Of a stretch of 9,816 bases of DNA, positions 1-6,215 are shown one piece after another. The notes under the pieces are model-generated. The model made no database searches, was not told where the DNA came from, and was given only the letters and a program-made list of their open reading frames with translations. The DNA lies in the NCBI GenBank assembly GCA_031364965.1, contig JANLXF010000263.1:1-9816 (forward strand). Reading direction: 5' to 3'. Each line of letters opens with the position of its first letter. Within the stretch, counting starts at the first letter, position 1. Source of the stretch: JAOUEA01 sp031364965 (GTDB lineage: Bacteria > Actinomycetota > UBA4738 > HRBIN12). The position numbers and the translations under genes are program-made.

Positions 1-46
1 CGGGCACACGATCAGCTCGATGAGGCGCCGCGTTCGCGCGCGCGCA

Positions 47-55
47 GCCTAGACT
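47..55. promoter_or_regulatory. lipA -10 box, overlapping an opposed -10-like box
   Basis: TAGACT at 50-55 lies 7 nt before the lipA ATG, so transcription should begin at or very near the start codon. The overlapping hexamer at 47-52 reads TAGGCT on the minus strand, so the two boxes face opposite directions and share TA. No -35 element is convincing on either side, and no minus-strand start codon follows at leaderless distance. Confidence 0.6.
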
Positions 56-62
56 CGGTCCG

Positions 63-1046
63 ATGAGCGAGCGCGACCACAACCCTGCGAAGCGCCGCCT
101 GCACCTGCCGATCGTCGGCGTCACGAACGGCCCCGGAGACGCCTCCGGCGTGAACGCACGTGGGGAACGCAAGCCTCCCTGGCTGAAGGTCAAGCTCCAG
201 AGCGGTCCGAACTACGCGGCGCTCAAGGGGATCGTGCGCGGGCGGGACCTGCACACCGTGTGCGAAGAGGCGATGTGCCCCAACATCCACGAGTGCTGGG
301 AGGAGCGCGAGGCCACGTTCCTGCTCCTGGGGTCCAAGTGCACGCGGCGATGCGGGTTCTGCGACGTGATGACCGCCAAGCCCGACCCGGCCGACGAGAC
401 CGAGCCCGCCCGGATCGCCGACGCCGTGCGCGCGATGGGGCTGCGCTACGTCGTCATCACCGGGGTGGCGCGCGACGATCTGCCGGACGGCGGCGCGGCG
501 ATCTGGGCCGCGGCGATCCGGGCCGTCCGTGACGCCGTCCCGGGTTGCCGGGTCGAGGTGTTGCCGAGCGACTTCAAGGGTGGAGAGGCCGACATCGCCA
601 CGGTGATCGGCGCAGAACCCGACGTGTTCGCCCACAACCTCGAGACGGTGCCGCGCCTGCACGAGCGGATCCGCCCGGCGTTCGGCTACGACCGTTCGCT
701 CGATGTGCTTCGGATCGCGAAGCGTCTGCGACCGGGTCAGGTCACGAAGTCGAACCTCATCCTCGGCATGGGCGAGCGGCCCGACGAGGTCGCCGCGGCG
801 ATGCGCGATCTCGTCGCCGCGGGCTGCGAGATCTTGACGATGGGCCAGTACCTCCAGCCCACTCCGTTCCATCTTCCGGTCGACCGGTGGGTCACGCCGG
901 ACGAGTTCGCCGAGCACGCACGGGCCGGCGAGGCGCTCGGGATCGGCCACGTCGAGGCCGGACCGTTGGTGCGGTCGAGCTACCACGCCGGGCGACAGCT
1001 CCAACGCGCGATCGCGAACGGTGTGACCGAGCCCGCGCTCGGGTGA
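63..1046 (+). CDS. lipA: Lipoyl synthase (radical SAM)
   Basis: LipA inserts two sulfur atoms into octanoyl groups carried on E2 subunits or GcvH, making lipoyl cofactor for the 2-oxoacid dehydrogenases and the glycine cleavage system. The 327-residue protein has the family's usual length. The auxiliary [4Fe-4S] cluster motif is C67-x4-C72-x5-C78 and the radical-SAM motif is C93-x3-C97-x2-C100. The C-terminal RSSY motif (residues 304-307), whose serine is a known ligand of the auxiliary cluster, is present. The first 40 or so residues are a polar extension common in actinobacterial LipA. The ATG at 63 is chosen because a TAGACT -10 box ends 7 nt before it and no Shine-Dalgarno sequence is visible, which fits a leaderless mRNA. 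Its usual partner lipB is not in the window; only 62 bases lie upstream. The identification is secure. Confidence 0.97.
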   Translation: MSERDHNPAKRRLHLPIVGVTNGPGDASGVNARGERKPPWLKVKLQSGPNYAALKGIVRGRDLHTVCEEAMCPNIHECWEEREATFLLLGSKCTRRCGFCDVMTAKPDPADETEPARIADAVRAMGLRYVVITGVARDDLPDGGAAIWAAAIRAVRDAVPGCRVEVLPSDFKGGEADIATVIGAEPDVFAHNLETVPRLHERIRPAFGYDRSLDVLRIAKRLRPGQVTKSNLILGMGERPDEVAAAMRDLVAAGCEILTMGQYLQPTPFHLPVDRWVTPDEFAEHARAGEALGIGHVEAGPLVRSSYHAGRQLQRAIANGVTEPALG

Positions 1047-1075
1047 ATATCGCGGGGCGACCGGGCGTGCGATGC

Positions 1076-1456
<381 letters not shown>

Positions 1457-1510
1457 GGGCCGAGCATACCCGTCGCCGCCGGACGTACCTGGCGGCCGTA
1501 GACTCGGGCG
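1457..1510. promoter_or_regulatory. Divergent promoter region of rnpB and the lipoprotein gene
   Basis: These 54 bp hold both promoters. For rnpB the minus strand has TATGCT at 1468-1463, with 6 nt before the predicted RNA start at 1456; the -35 region (near 1491-1486, CAGGTA) is weak. For the lipoprotein gene the plus strand has TAGACT at 1499-1504, 6 nt before the ATG at 1511, with no Shine-Dalgarno sequence, so the mRNA is probably leaderless. Confidence 0.65.
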
Positions 1511-2416
1511 ATGCGTCGAGCGCTCGCCCTGCTTGCCTGCGCGGCGCTCCTGAGCGGAGCGTGCGCGCCCGCGCCCTCGGGTCCCCGCGAACCCGTTCGG
1601 CAGGACCAGCTCACGGGTGATGAGGCCGCCAACTCGGCGGGCGCGAGGGCGACGGCGATCGCGTTCGTCCACGGCTATGCGGCCGCGGACGCCAGCGGGC
1701 TCGCGGCGATGACGTCCCTCGCCGGGTCCGCGCCGATCCGCGGCTGGGTTCACTGGCAGGGCGTGCAGCTCGCGGAGTTCCCCGGCACGATCGACGGCAT
1801 GGTCGTCCTCCGCGATGCGGGGGTCGCGACGCCGGTGGCCGACATCCCCGGCACCTCCACGCTCCTGCGGGACGTCGCCGTCCAGGCCGACGTGACGTTC
1901 GACTACGAACCGGATCGGGGCGACCCGTTCTCGACCACCAGAACGATCGGGTCGATCCGGGTGGCACGCGACGAGGGCCACCCGTGGGTCGTCGTCGATC
2001 TGATCCGCGACGATCTGCCGATCTCGACCGTCTTCCAGCCGGTGGGGACCGTCGTGCGGGGAGACGGGGTCACGGTCACGCTGGATTCGTTCGTCGCCGA
2101 TCCTCGATCGAACGCCTGGCAGTTCGACCTGATCGTGCGCTCGTCGCTCATCGGGCCGCTGCAGCTCGCGGGTACCGGCGCGGCGCTCGTCGACGCCGAC
2201 GGCAACGAGATCTCGACCGCGACCTCGGTATCGGGGTCACTCGCCTCGATCGGCGCGGGAACCGACATCGAAGGCCTCGCGCGGTTCGATGCGCTCGATC
2301 ACGTGGGGGGCGTCACGCTTTCGCTGCGGTTCTCGGGACCCGGCGTGACCGGCACCGCGGAGTTCCCGCTCCAGGGTCAGATCGAGCTCGTGACGGGGGC
2401 GGCGCAAGCAGCCTGA
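1511..2416 (+). CDS. Predicted lipoprotein of unknown function, possibly two domains
   Basis: I do not recognise the family. The 301-residue product begins with an export signal (two Arg, then a hydrophobic stretch) and a lipobox, L-S-G-A-C18, so it is probably lipid-anchored at C18 on the outer face of the membrane. Residues 40-160 resemble an NTF2-like or SnoaL-like fold in rhythm (ATAIAFVHGYAAAD, then alternating strands ending in WVVVDL). Residues 165-290 look like an Ig-like beta-sandwich of the kind in DUF4352-type lipoproteins (GDGVTVTLDSFV and the repeated G-T-D-I-E-G-L style). Both fold statements are inference from pattern only. The ATG at 1511 follows a TAGACT -10 box by 6 nt. The gene is convergent with the RNase HI gene, with a 12-bp gap. 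Confidence 0.85.
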   Translation: MRRALALLACAALLSGACAPAPSGPREPVRQDQLTGDEAANSAGARATAIAFVHGYAAADASGLAAMTSLAGSAPIRGWVHWQGVQLAEFPGTIDGMVVLRDAGVATPVADIPGTSTLLRDVAVQADVTFDYEPDRGDPFSTTRTIGSIRVARDEGHPWVVVDLIRDDLPISTVFQPVGTVVRGDGVTVTLDSFVADPRSNAWQFDLIVRSSLIGPLQLAGTGAALVDADGNEISTATSVSGSLASIGAGTDIEGLARFDALDHVGGVTLSLRFSGPGVTGTAEFPLQGQIELVTGAAQAA

Positions 2417-2428
2417 GGACGGGCGGGA

Positions 2429-2857
2429 TCAGCGGCGCCGGGCGAGCCAGGCGTCGACCCCTTCGTTCGCCAGGCGATCGGGCTCGGTGTTGCGCTCGCG
2501 GCGGACGTGCTCGTAGCGGACGTCGCGGAACCTTCGGGCCTGCTCGAGCACCCCGCGGTGCAGCGGCACCAGGTGCGCCGACTTCACCTTGTACCTGCCC
2601 GTCAGCTGATAGATCAGCAACTGGGAGTCGCTGCGAAGGAGCACTTCGGTCGCGCCGAGCTCGGCGGCGCGCTTGAGCCCCTCGAGCGCCGCCGTGTACT
2701 CGGCGACGTTGTTCGTGGTCTCGCCCAGCCCCGCGGCGATCTCGGCGAGCACGGTCCCGCGGGGATCGGTGATCTGGACGCCGATCCCGGCCGGGCCCGG
2801 GTTGCCGCGTGCCGCACCGTCGCAGGAGACGGTTAGAAGACCAGGATCCGCCGGCAG
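2429..2857 (-). CDS. Ribonuclease HI family protein, probable CTG start
   Basis: RNase HI cleaves the RNA strand of RNA-DNA hybrids in the cytoplasm. With a start at 2857 the product has 142 residues. All four DEDD metal ligands are visible: D13 in CDGAARGNPGPAG, E53 in NNVAEYTAALEGL, D77 in RSDSQLL and D127 in ERNTEPDRLANE. The first GTG in frame, at 2752, would delete the first 35 residues including D13. Between the upstream in-frame stop and D13 there is no ATG, GTG or TTG. The only plausible initiator is a CTG at 2857-2855, 8 nt after GGAGG of a GGAGGTG motif. It overlaps the end of the zinc-ribbon gene by 25 bp. The gene order matches Rv2229c-Rv2228c of M. tuberculosis, but this protein lacks the C-terminal phosphatase domain of Rv2228c. 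Function is secure; the start codon is inferred. Confidence 0.92.
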   Translation of the reverse strand: MPADPGLLTVSCDGAARGNPGPAGIGVQITDPRGTVLAEIAAGLGETTNNVAEYTAALEGLKRAAELGATEVLLRSDSQLLIYQLTGRYKVKSAHLVPLHRGVLEQARRFRDVRYEHVRRERNTEPDRLANEGVDAWLARRR

Positions 2858-3537
2858 TACTCACACCTCCGCACGCCCTCGGTCTTCTTGAGATGGTCCA
2901 GCTCCATCGCCGACAGCTGCTCGTGACAGGCCTGGCAGACGCCGTCGACGAGCGCCGCCGCGCCGATCCCCTTCTTCTGCCTGCGGAGGTCCTCGTAGAG
3001 CTCCAGGAGCTCGGGGTCGACGCCCTTCGCGACCGCCTCGCGATCCAGCGTGCGCTGCGCGAACTCCCCCTCGATCCGCCGAAGCTCCTCGACGGCATCG
3101 GCCGACGCGCGTTCGGCGTCGGCCCGGAGCGCTGCGCTCCGCGCCTCGGCGTCCCCTGCCGCGGCCGCGACGGTCTCGCGCTGTTCCATCAAGGCGAGCA
3201 ACTCGTCCTCGCGGTCGCTCTTGCGCTTGGCGAGCGAGTCGATCTCGTGCTGGAGAGCCGAGAGCTCCTTGGCGTTGGCGATGCTGCCGTCGAACATGCG
3301 CTTGTGCTCGGCAGCCTCTTTCTGCGTCAGCGAGTCGAGCTCGGACTCGAAGCGTCGCTGGTCGCGGTCGAGCTCGGCCAGCTGCAGCTGGAGCTCGCCG
3401 TCCGCCATCTCGGCCTGGTCGGCGACGGTGCGCGGGCCGGCGACGACCTCCCCCGACTCCAGCGCGCGGTGGCGCGCCTGCAGCCGCCCGATCGCGGTGT
3501 CGATCTCCTGCAGCTCGAGCACGCGTTCCGTCCCCAT
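2833..3537 (-). CDS. Coiled-coil protein with C-terminal C4 zinc ribbon
   Basis: This 234-residue protein has a long charged helical region (about residues 5-185, rich in Glu, Gln, Arg and Leu heptads) typical of an antiparallel coiled-coil hairpin. A zinc ribbon follows with C201-x2-C204 and C225-x2-C228. It resembles the CT398/Rv2229c family, proposed to bind nucleic acid or act as an adaptor; the exact role is not established. It is the upstream gene of a pair with the RNase HI gene, a known actinobacterial arrangement. The ATG at 3537 is preceded on the minus strand by TAGGCT at 3552-3547 (9 nt gap) and no Shine-Dalgarno sequence, so the mRNA has almost no leader. The family assignment is firm; the function is not. 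Confidence 0.93.
   Translation of the reverse strand: MGTERVLELQEIDTAIGRLQARHRALESGEVVAGPRTVADQAEMADGELQLQLAELDRDQRRFESELDSLTQKEAAEHKRMFDGSIANAKELSALQHEIDSLAKRKSDREDELLALMEQRETVAAAAGDAEARSAALRADAERASADAVEELRRIEGEFAQRTLDREAVAKGVDPELLELYEDLRRQKKGIGAAALVDGVCQACHEQLSAMELDHLKKTEGVRRCEYCRRILVF
2864..2870 (-). promoter_or_regulatory. Strong Shine-Dalgarno site deciding the RNase HI start
   Basis: GGAGGTG on the minus strand (2870 to 2864) lies inside the zinc-ribbon coding sequence, just before its last cysteine motif. The spacing from GGAGG to the proposed CTG start at 2857 is 8 nt. It matches the 16S rRNA anti-Shine-Dalgarno over seven bases and supports initiation at CTG. Confidence 0.6.
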
Positions 3538-3546
3538 GGGGGCCGA

Positions 3547-3552
3547 AGCCTA
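3547..3552 (-). promoter_or_regulatory. -10 box of the zinc-ribbon/RNase HI operon
   Basis: TAGGCT on the minus strand ends 9 nt before the ATG at 3537. Transcription starting 7 nt after the box would give a leader of only about 2 nt. Confidence 0.55.
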
Positions 3553-3586
3553 GCCGATGGGGACGGAGCGCGGCCCGGAGCGTCCC

Positions 3587-3778
3587 TTACGGGAACTTGA
3601 CCTTCTCGAACTGCCCGGCCGTGCTCGTGCCCAGGTACGCCACCGAGGTGACGACCACGGCGAAGATCAAGGCGAGCATCAGTGCGTATTCGACCGCGGT
3701 GGCGCCGCGCTCGTCGAGCAGCCGGTCACGCAGCTCGGCGATCCAGACCTGCGCACCCACGATGTGGTGCAGCAGCAT
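3587..3778 (-). CDS. Flp-family type IVb pilin
   Basis: This 63-residue precursor matches Flp/Fap pilins of Tad systems. It has a short charged leader (residues 1-25), then the prepilin peptidase site G25|ATAVEY with the conserved Glu at mature position +5 (E30) and Tyr at +6 (Y31). A hydrophobic helix of about 20 residues follows (ALMLALIFAVVVTSVAYLG) and a short polar tail. After cleavage the mature pilin would have 38 residues. The ATG at 3778 is chosen because GGAGG lies 6 nt upstream (3789-3785). Flp pilins are exported, processed and assembled by Tad proteins, none of which lie in this window, so the gene is an orphan here. Its left neighbour, the zinc-ribbon gene, has its own promoter. 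Confidence 0.9.
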   Translation of the reverse strand: MLLHHIVGAQVWIAELRDRLLDERGATAVEYALMLALIFAVVVTSVAYLGTSTAGQFEKVKFP

Positions 3779-3936
3779 ATTCCCCCTCCATTCCGGTGGC
3801 GGGGCCGCCCGGGTGCTCCGGGCGACCGCGGCCGTCGTCTTGGAAGGGGGTATCGGCATCACGGGGGTCGGATGTTGAGCCCGAGAGTCGAAGTCGGCGG
3901 TCGGGTCCGTTGACGTGGGCGTTAGGCTGCGCGTCG
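3779..3936. promoter_or_regulatory. Divergent intergenic region between flp-like pilin and SDR genes
   Basis: This 158-bp region serves both genes. On the plus strand TAGGCT at 3923-3928 stands 8 nt before the SDR ATG, with no Shine-Dalgarno sequence, predicting a leaderless or nearly leaderless mRNA. On the pilin side a hairpin, CGCCCGG (3806-3812) with CCGGGCG (3818-3824) and a 5-nt loop, would lie in the 5' leader about 28 nt before the start codon. I could not place the pilin promoter with confidence. Confidence 0.5.
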
Positions 3937-4716
3937 ATGGACGGCGAAGCACGAGATCGTGTCGCTCTGATCACGGGTGCAGGCAGCCCGACCGGGATCG
4001 GGTTCGCGACCGCGCGCGTGCTCGGGCGCGAGGGCGCCGCGATCGCGGTCGCCTCGACCACCGATCGGATCCACGCGCGCGCCGAGGAGCTCGGGAGCCT
4101 CGGCTACGAGGCCGCGGGGTTCGTCGCCGATCTCACCGATCGTGCCCTCGCGCGCACCCTGGTGGCGACCGTGCTGGAGGCCTTCGGCAGGATCGACATC
4201 CTCGTGAACAACGCAGGCATGGTCACCGTCGACATGGACGAGCAGTCCTCCGGGTCGTTCTCCGAGCTGGCCGACGCGACCTGGGATCTGGATCTCGCGA
4301 TGAATCTCGGCACCGCCTATAACGTGACGCGCGCGGTGGTTCCCGGGATGATCCAACGCGGCTGGGGCCGCATCGTGATGGTCTCGTCGGTCACCGGACC
4401 GCTGGTCACGACCGAAGGCTCCGTTGGCTACTCGGCGGCCAAAGCCGGCATGGACGGGCTGATGCGCGGCATCGCGATCGAGGTCGCACGGAGCGGCGTC
4501 ACGGTGAACTCGGTCGCCCCGGGGTGGATCGAGACCGGGTCCCAGACCCCGGACGAGGCCGAGGCAGGTCGCTACACGCCGGTTGGGCGCTCGGGCTCAC
4601 CCGAGGAGATCGCCGAGGTCGTCGCGTTCCTCGCGTCGGATCGGGCGAGCTATCTCACCGGCCAGTCGATCGTCGTCGACGGCGGCAATACGATCCAGGA
4701 GGCGAAGGGCCCCTGA
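3937..4716 (+). CDS. SDR family NAD(P)-dependent oxidoreductase, FabG-like
   Basis: This 259-residue classical short-chain dehydrogenase/reductase has a Rossmann glycine motif at 13-22 (TGAGSPTGIG) and the NNAG motif at 91-94. The catalytic set is N123, S151, Y165 and K169 (YSAAK). The C-terminal ending YLTGQSIVVDGG is typical of FabG-like enzymes. The glycine motif is two residues longer than the usual TGxxxGIG, a variant seen in some SDR subfamilies. The substrate cannot be told from sequence; a 3-oxoacyl or hydroxysteroid-like alcohol/ketone is possible. The start follows a TAGGCT box by 8 nt. A much longer open frame reaches upstream to 3682, but that stretch lies over the pilin gene and the promoter, so I reject it. 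SURF1 follows directly, so the two are probably cotranscribed. Confidence 0.95.
   Translation: MDGEARDRVALITGAGSPTGIGFATARVLGREGAAIAVASTTDRIHARAEELGSLGYEAAGFVADLTDRALARTLVATVLEAFGRIDILVNNAGMVTVDMDEQSSGSFSELADATWDLDLAMNLGTAYNVTRAVVPGMIQRGWGRIVMVSSVTGPLVTTEGSVGYSAAKAGMDGLMRGIAIEVARSGVTVNSVAPGWIETGSQTPDEAEAGRYTPVGRSGSPEEIAEVVAFLASDRASYLTGQSIVVDGGNTIQEAKGP
4697..4702 (+). promoter_or_regulatory. Shine-Dalgarno site for the SURF1 gene
   Basis: AGGAGG lies inside the last codons of the SDR gene. It is 10 nt before a CTG at 4713 (in a CTGA overlap with the SDR stop) and 28 nt before the TTG at 4731. It therefore favours the CTG as initiator, although the spacing is slightly long. Confidence 0.5.
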
Positions 4717-4730
4717 CCTCCGGCAGGTCC

Positions 4731-5480
4731 TTGCTTCGGCCCAGGATCTTCATCGCCGCGGCGCTCGCCCTCACGATCGCCGGCGTCTGCGTGCGACTGG
4801 GGATGTGGCAGCTCGACCGTCTCCACGGCCGGCGCGAGATCAACGCGTCGATCCGCGCGGGGCTCGACCGGCCGCCTCAGCCGCTCGACACACTGCTCGG
4901 CGAACGGCCCGCATCCTCGCTCGGCTACCGGCTCGTCACCGTGACCGGGACGTACGACGGCGCCGACGAGGTGATCCTCTACGGGCGCTCGCTCGACGGC
5001 CGCAACGGCAACCACGTGCTCACGCCGCTGCGCCCGAGCGCCGGCGGCCCGCTCGTGATCGTGGACCGCGGATGGGTGCCCGTCGAGATGGACACGCCAC
5101 CGCTCGAAGGGGCCGCACCACCTTCGGGCGAGGTGACCGTGACCGGCGCGCTGTTCCCGCCCGACGGGTCGGGCGGCGACGCCCTCGAGACCCGGACCGT
5201 GACCCGCGTGGATCTCACCCAGATCGCCACAACGCTCGGCACGGACGTCCTGCCGATGTACGTGCTGCTGTCCGCGCAGGACCCGCCACAGTCCGGGCCG
5301 CTTCCGACGCCCGCGCCCCTACCCGAGCTGACCGAGGGCCCGCATCTGAGCTATGCGTTCCAGTGGTTCGCGTTCGCGACGATCGCGATCGTGGGACTGG
5401 TCGTGCTCGTGAGCCGTGACCTCCGCGACCAGGCCGGTCGGGGAACCGACGGAGCCACGGAGCCGGCCGGACAGCGATAG
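4731..5480 (+). CDS. SURF1 family cytochrome c oxidase assembly protein
   Basis: SURF1 proteins help insert heme a into cytochrome oxidase subunit I. The 249 residues show the family plan. An N-terminal membrane helix (about 6-22) leads into LGMWQLDRL, followed by a large extracytoplasmic domain with GRNGNHVLTPL and VDRGWVP. The conserved G203-P-H205-L-S-Y208-A-F-Q211-W212 motif comes just before a second membrane helix (about 213-227). H205 is the residue linked to heme binding in bacterial SURF1. I give the TTG at 4731 as a conservative start, which yields MLRPRIF. An in-frame CTG at 4713 has the better ribosome-binding site (AGGAGG, 10 nt upstream) and would add six residues. The in-frame ATG far upstream at 4524 lies inside the SDR gene and is rejected. 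No cox genes are adjacent. Confidence 0.93.
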   Translation: MLRPRIFIAAALALTIAGVCVRLGMWQLDRLHGRREINASIRAGLDRPPQPLDTLLGERPASSLGYRLVTVTGTYDGADEVILYGRSLDGRNGNHVLTPLRPSAGGPLVIVDRGWVPVEMDTPPLEGAAPPSGEVTVTGALFPPDGSGGDALETRTVTRVDLTQIATTLGTDVLPMYVLLSAQDPPQSGPLPTPAPLPELTEGPHLSYAFQWFAFATIAIVGLVVLVSRDLRDQAGRGTDGATEPAGQR

Positions 5481-5483
5481 GCT
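5478..5483 (+). promoter_or_regulatory. -10 box formed partly by the SURF1 stop codon
   Basis: TAGGCT begins with the TAG stop codon of the SURF1 gene and ends 6 nt before the ATG at 5490. No Shine-Dalgarno sequence is present, so the following gene can be expressed from a leaderless mRNA independently of the upstream operon. Confidence 0.5.
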
Positions 5484-5489
5484 GCGCCC

Positions 5490-5768
5490 ATGGGATGTCT
5501 GATCGTCCTCCTGGCGCTGATCACTCCGCGGCTCGTGCTGTTCTTCGTGTGGCTGCTGAACGGGTCGTACCTCGCGCAGGCCTACGACACGTTCTGGCTG
5601 CCGCTCGCCGGATGGCTGGTCCTGCCCGCGACCACCCTGATGTACGCGATCGCCGAGAACGAGTTCGGTGGGATGCACGGCGGCGGGCTGCTGCTGATGG
5701 TCCTCGGCGTGTTGATCGACGTCGGGCTGGTCGGCGGTTCGCGCGCGAAGCGGCGCCGCGCCGACTAG
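5490..5768 (+). CDS. Small three-helix membrane protein, unknown function
   Basis: The 92-residue product has three hydrophobic segments, at about residues 3-23, 34-55 and 66-83, with a basic C-terminal tail (SRAKRRRAD) that should face the cytoplasm. Small actinobacterial proteins beginning MGCL followed by a Leu-rich helix and TPR are familiar to me as hypothetical proteins, but no function is known to me. The proline and glycine residues between helices (TPRL, LPATT, GGMHGGG) mark the turns. It follows SURF1 by 9 bp, yet its own TAGGCT box suggests separate transcription. It is convergent with the truncated hemoglobin gene, with a 7-bp gap. Confidence 0.82.
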   Translation: MGCLIVLLALITPRLVLFFVWLLNGSYLAQAYDTFWLPLAGWLVLPATTLMYAIAENEFGGMHGGGLLLMVLGVLIDVGLVGGSRAKRRRAD

Positions 5769-5775
5769 CCGTGGT

Positions 5776-6159
5776 TCACTCCCGGTTGCGCATCGATTCC
5801 GCGGCCATGTCGAAGTACTCGTGCAACTTCGCCTCGATCGCCGCGGGCGGCTCGAGCGACGCGATCGCTTCCCGCATGTGCGCGAGCCAGCGGTCGCGTG
5901 CGTCGGGACCGATCGCGAACGGGTTGTGGCGCATCCGCAACCGGGGATGACCCCGCTCCTCGGAATACGTCTGGGGGCCGCCCCAGTACTGCGCGAGGAA
6001 CAGCGTGAGTCGATGCCGGGCCCCGGCGAGGTCCTGCGGTTCGGGGTAGAGCGCCAGCAGCACTGCGTCGGTCTCGACGCCCCGGTAGAAGCGATCCACG
6101 AGCTGCTCGAAGAACGCCATCCCTCCGGCGGCCTCGTACAGGGTCTGCGGTTCCTCCAT
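5776..6159 (-). CDS. glbO: Group II truncated hemoglobin (HbO type)
   Basis: This 127-residue heme protein closely matches mycobacterial HbO along its whole length. Visible signature residues are Y25 (B10), Y38 (CD1) in the YPE motif, the YWGGP and YSEERGHPRLRMRH stretch carrying the proximal His H78 (F8), and W91 (G8), the invariant Trp of group II. HbO-type globins bind O2 and NO very tightly and are linked to respiration, peroxide chemistry or NO detoxification, often at the membrane. The ATG at 6159 is chosen because the homology begins there (TLYEAAGG) and because TACACT on the minus strand at 6173-6168 ends 8 nt before it. There is no Shine-Dalgarno sequence. Longer open frames upstream run into the methyltransferase gene and are rejected. 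Confidence 0.95.
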   Translation of the reverse strand: MEEPQTLYEAAGGMAFFEQLVDRFYRGVETDAVLLALYPEPQDLAGARHRLTLFLAQYWGGPQTYSEERGHPRLRMRHNPFAIGPDARDRWLAHMREAIASLEPPAAIEAKLHEYFDMAAESMRNRE

Positions 6160-6167
6160 CGACGGCG

Positions 6168-6173
6168 AGTGTA
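6168..6173 (-). promoter_or_regulatory. -10 box of the truncated hemoglobin gene
   Basis: TACACT on the minus strand ends 8 nt before the ATG at 6159. It fits TAnnnT but differs from the TAGRCT form shared by the other genes here. Confidence 0.45.
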
Positions 6174-6215
6174 CGGGCCCGGTCCGCCGATCGATGCCGA
6201 CGCAGACCGCCGGTA

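Noticed and set aside
35..47. Alternating CG run as a Z-DNA-forming or regulatory repeat.
   Set aside because: It is short and expected by chance in DNA of this composition.
1..48. Minus-strand reading RLIELIVCP at the left edge, reminiscent of the start of a Trm112-like small protein.
   Set aside because: An in-frame stop (TAG) lies at 51-49 and no ATG, GTG or TTG lies between it and the match. Nine residues are too few to support a call.
1..66. Possible tail of an upstream plus-strand gene such as lipB.
   Set aside because: All three frames are open for a short stretch and end at 23, 52 or 66. None has recognisable residues, so no end can be chosen.
3910..3915. TTGACG as a -35 element for the SDR gene.
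   Set aside because: It lies only 7 bp before the TAGGCT -10 box, so the spacing is impossible for one promoter.
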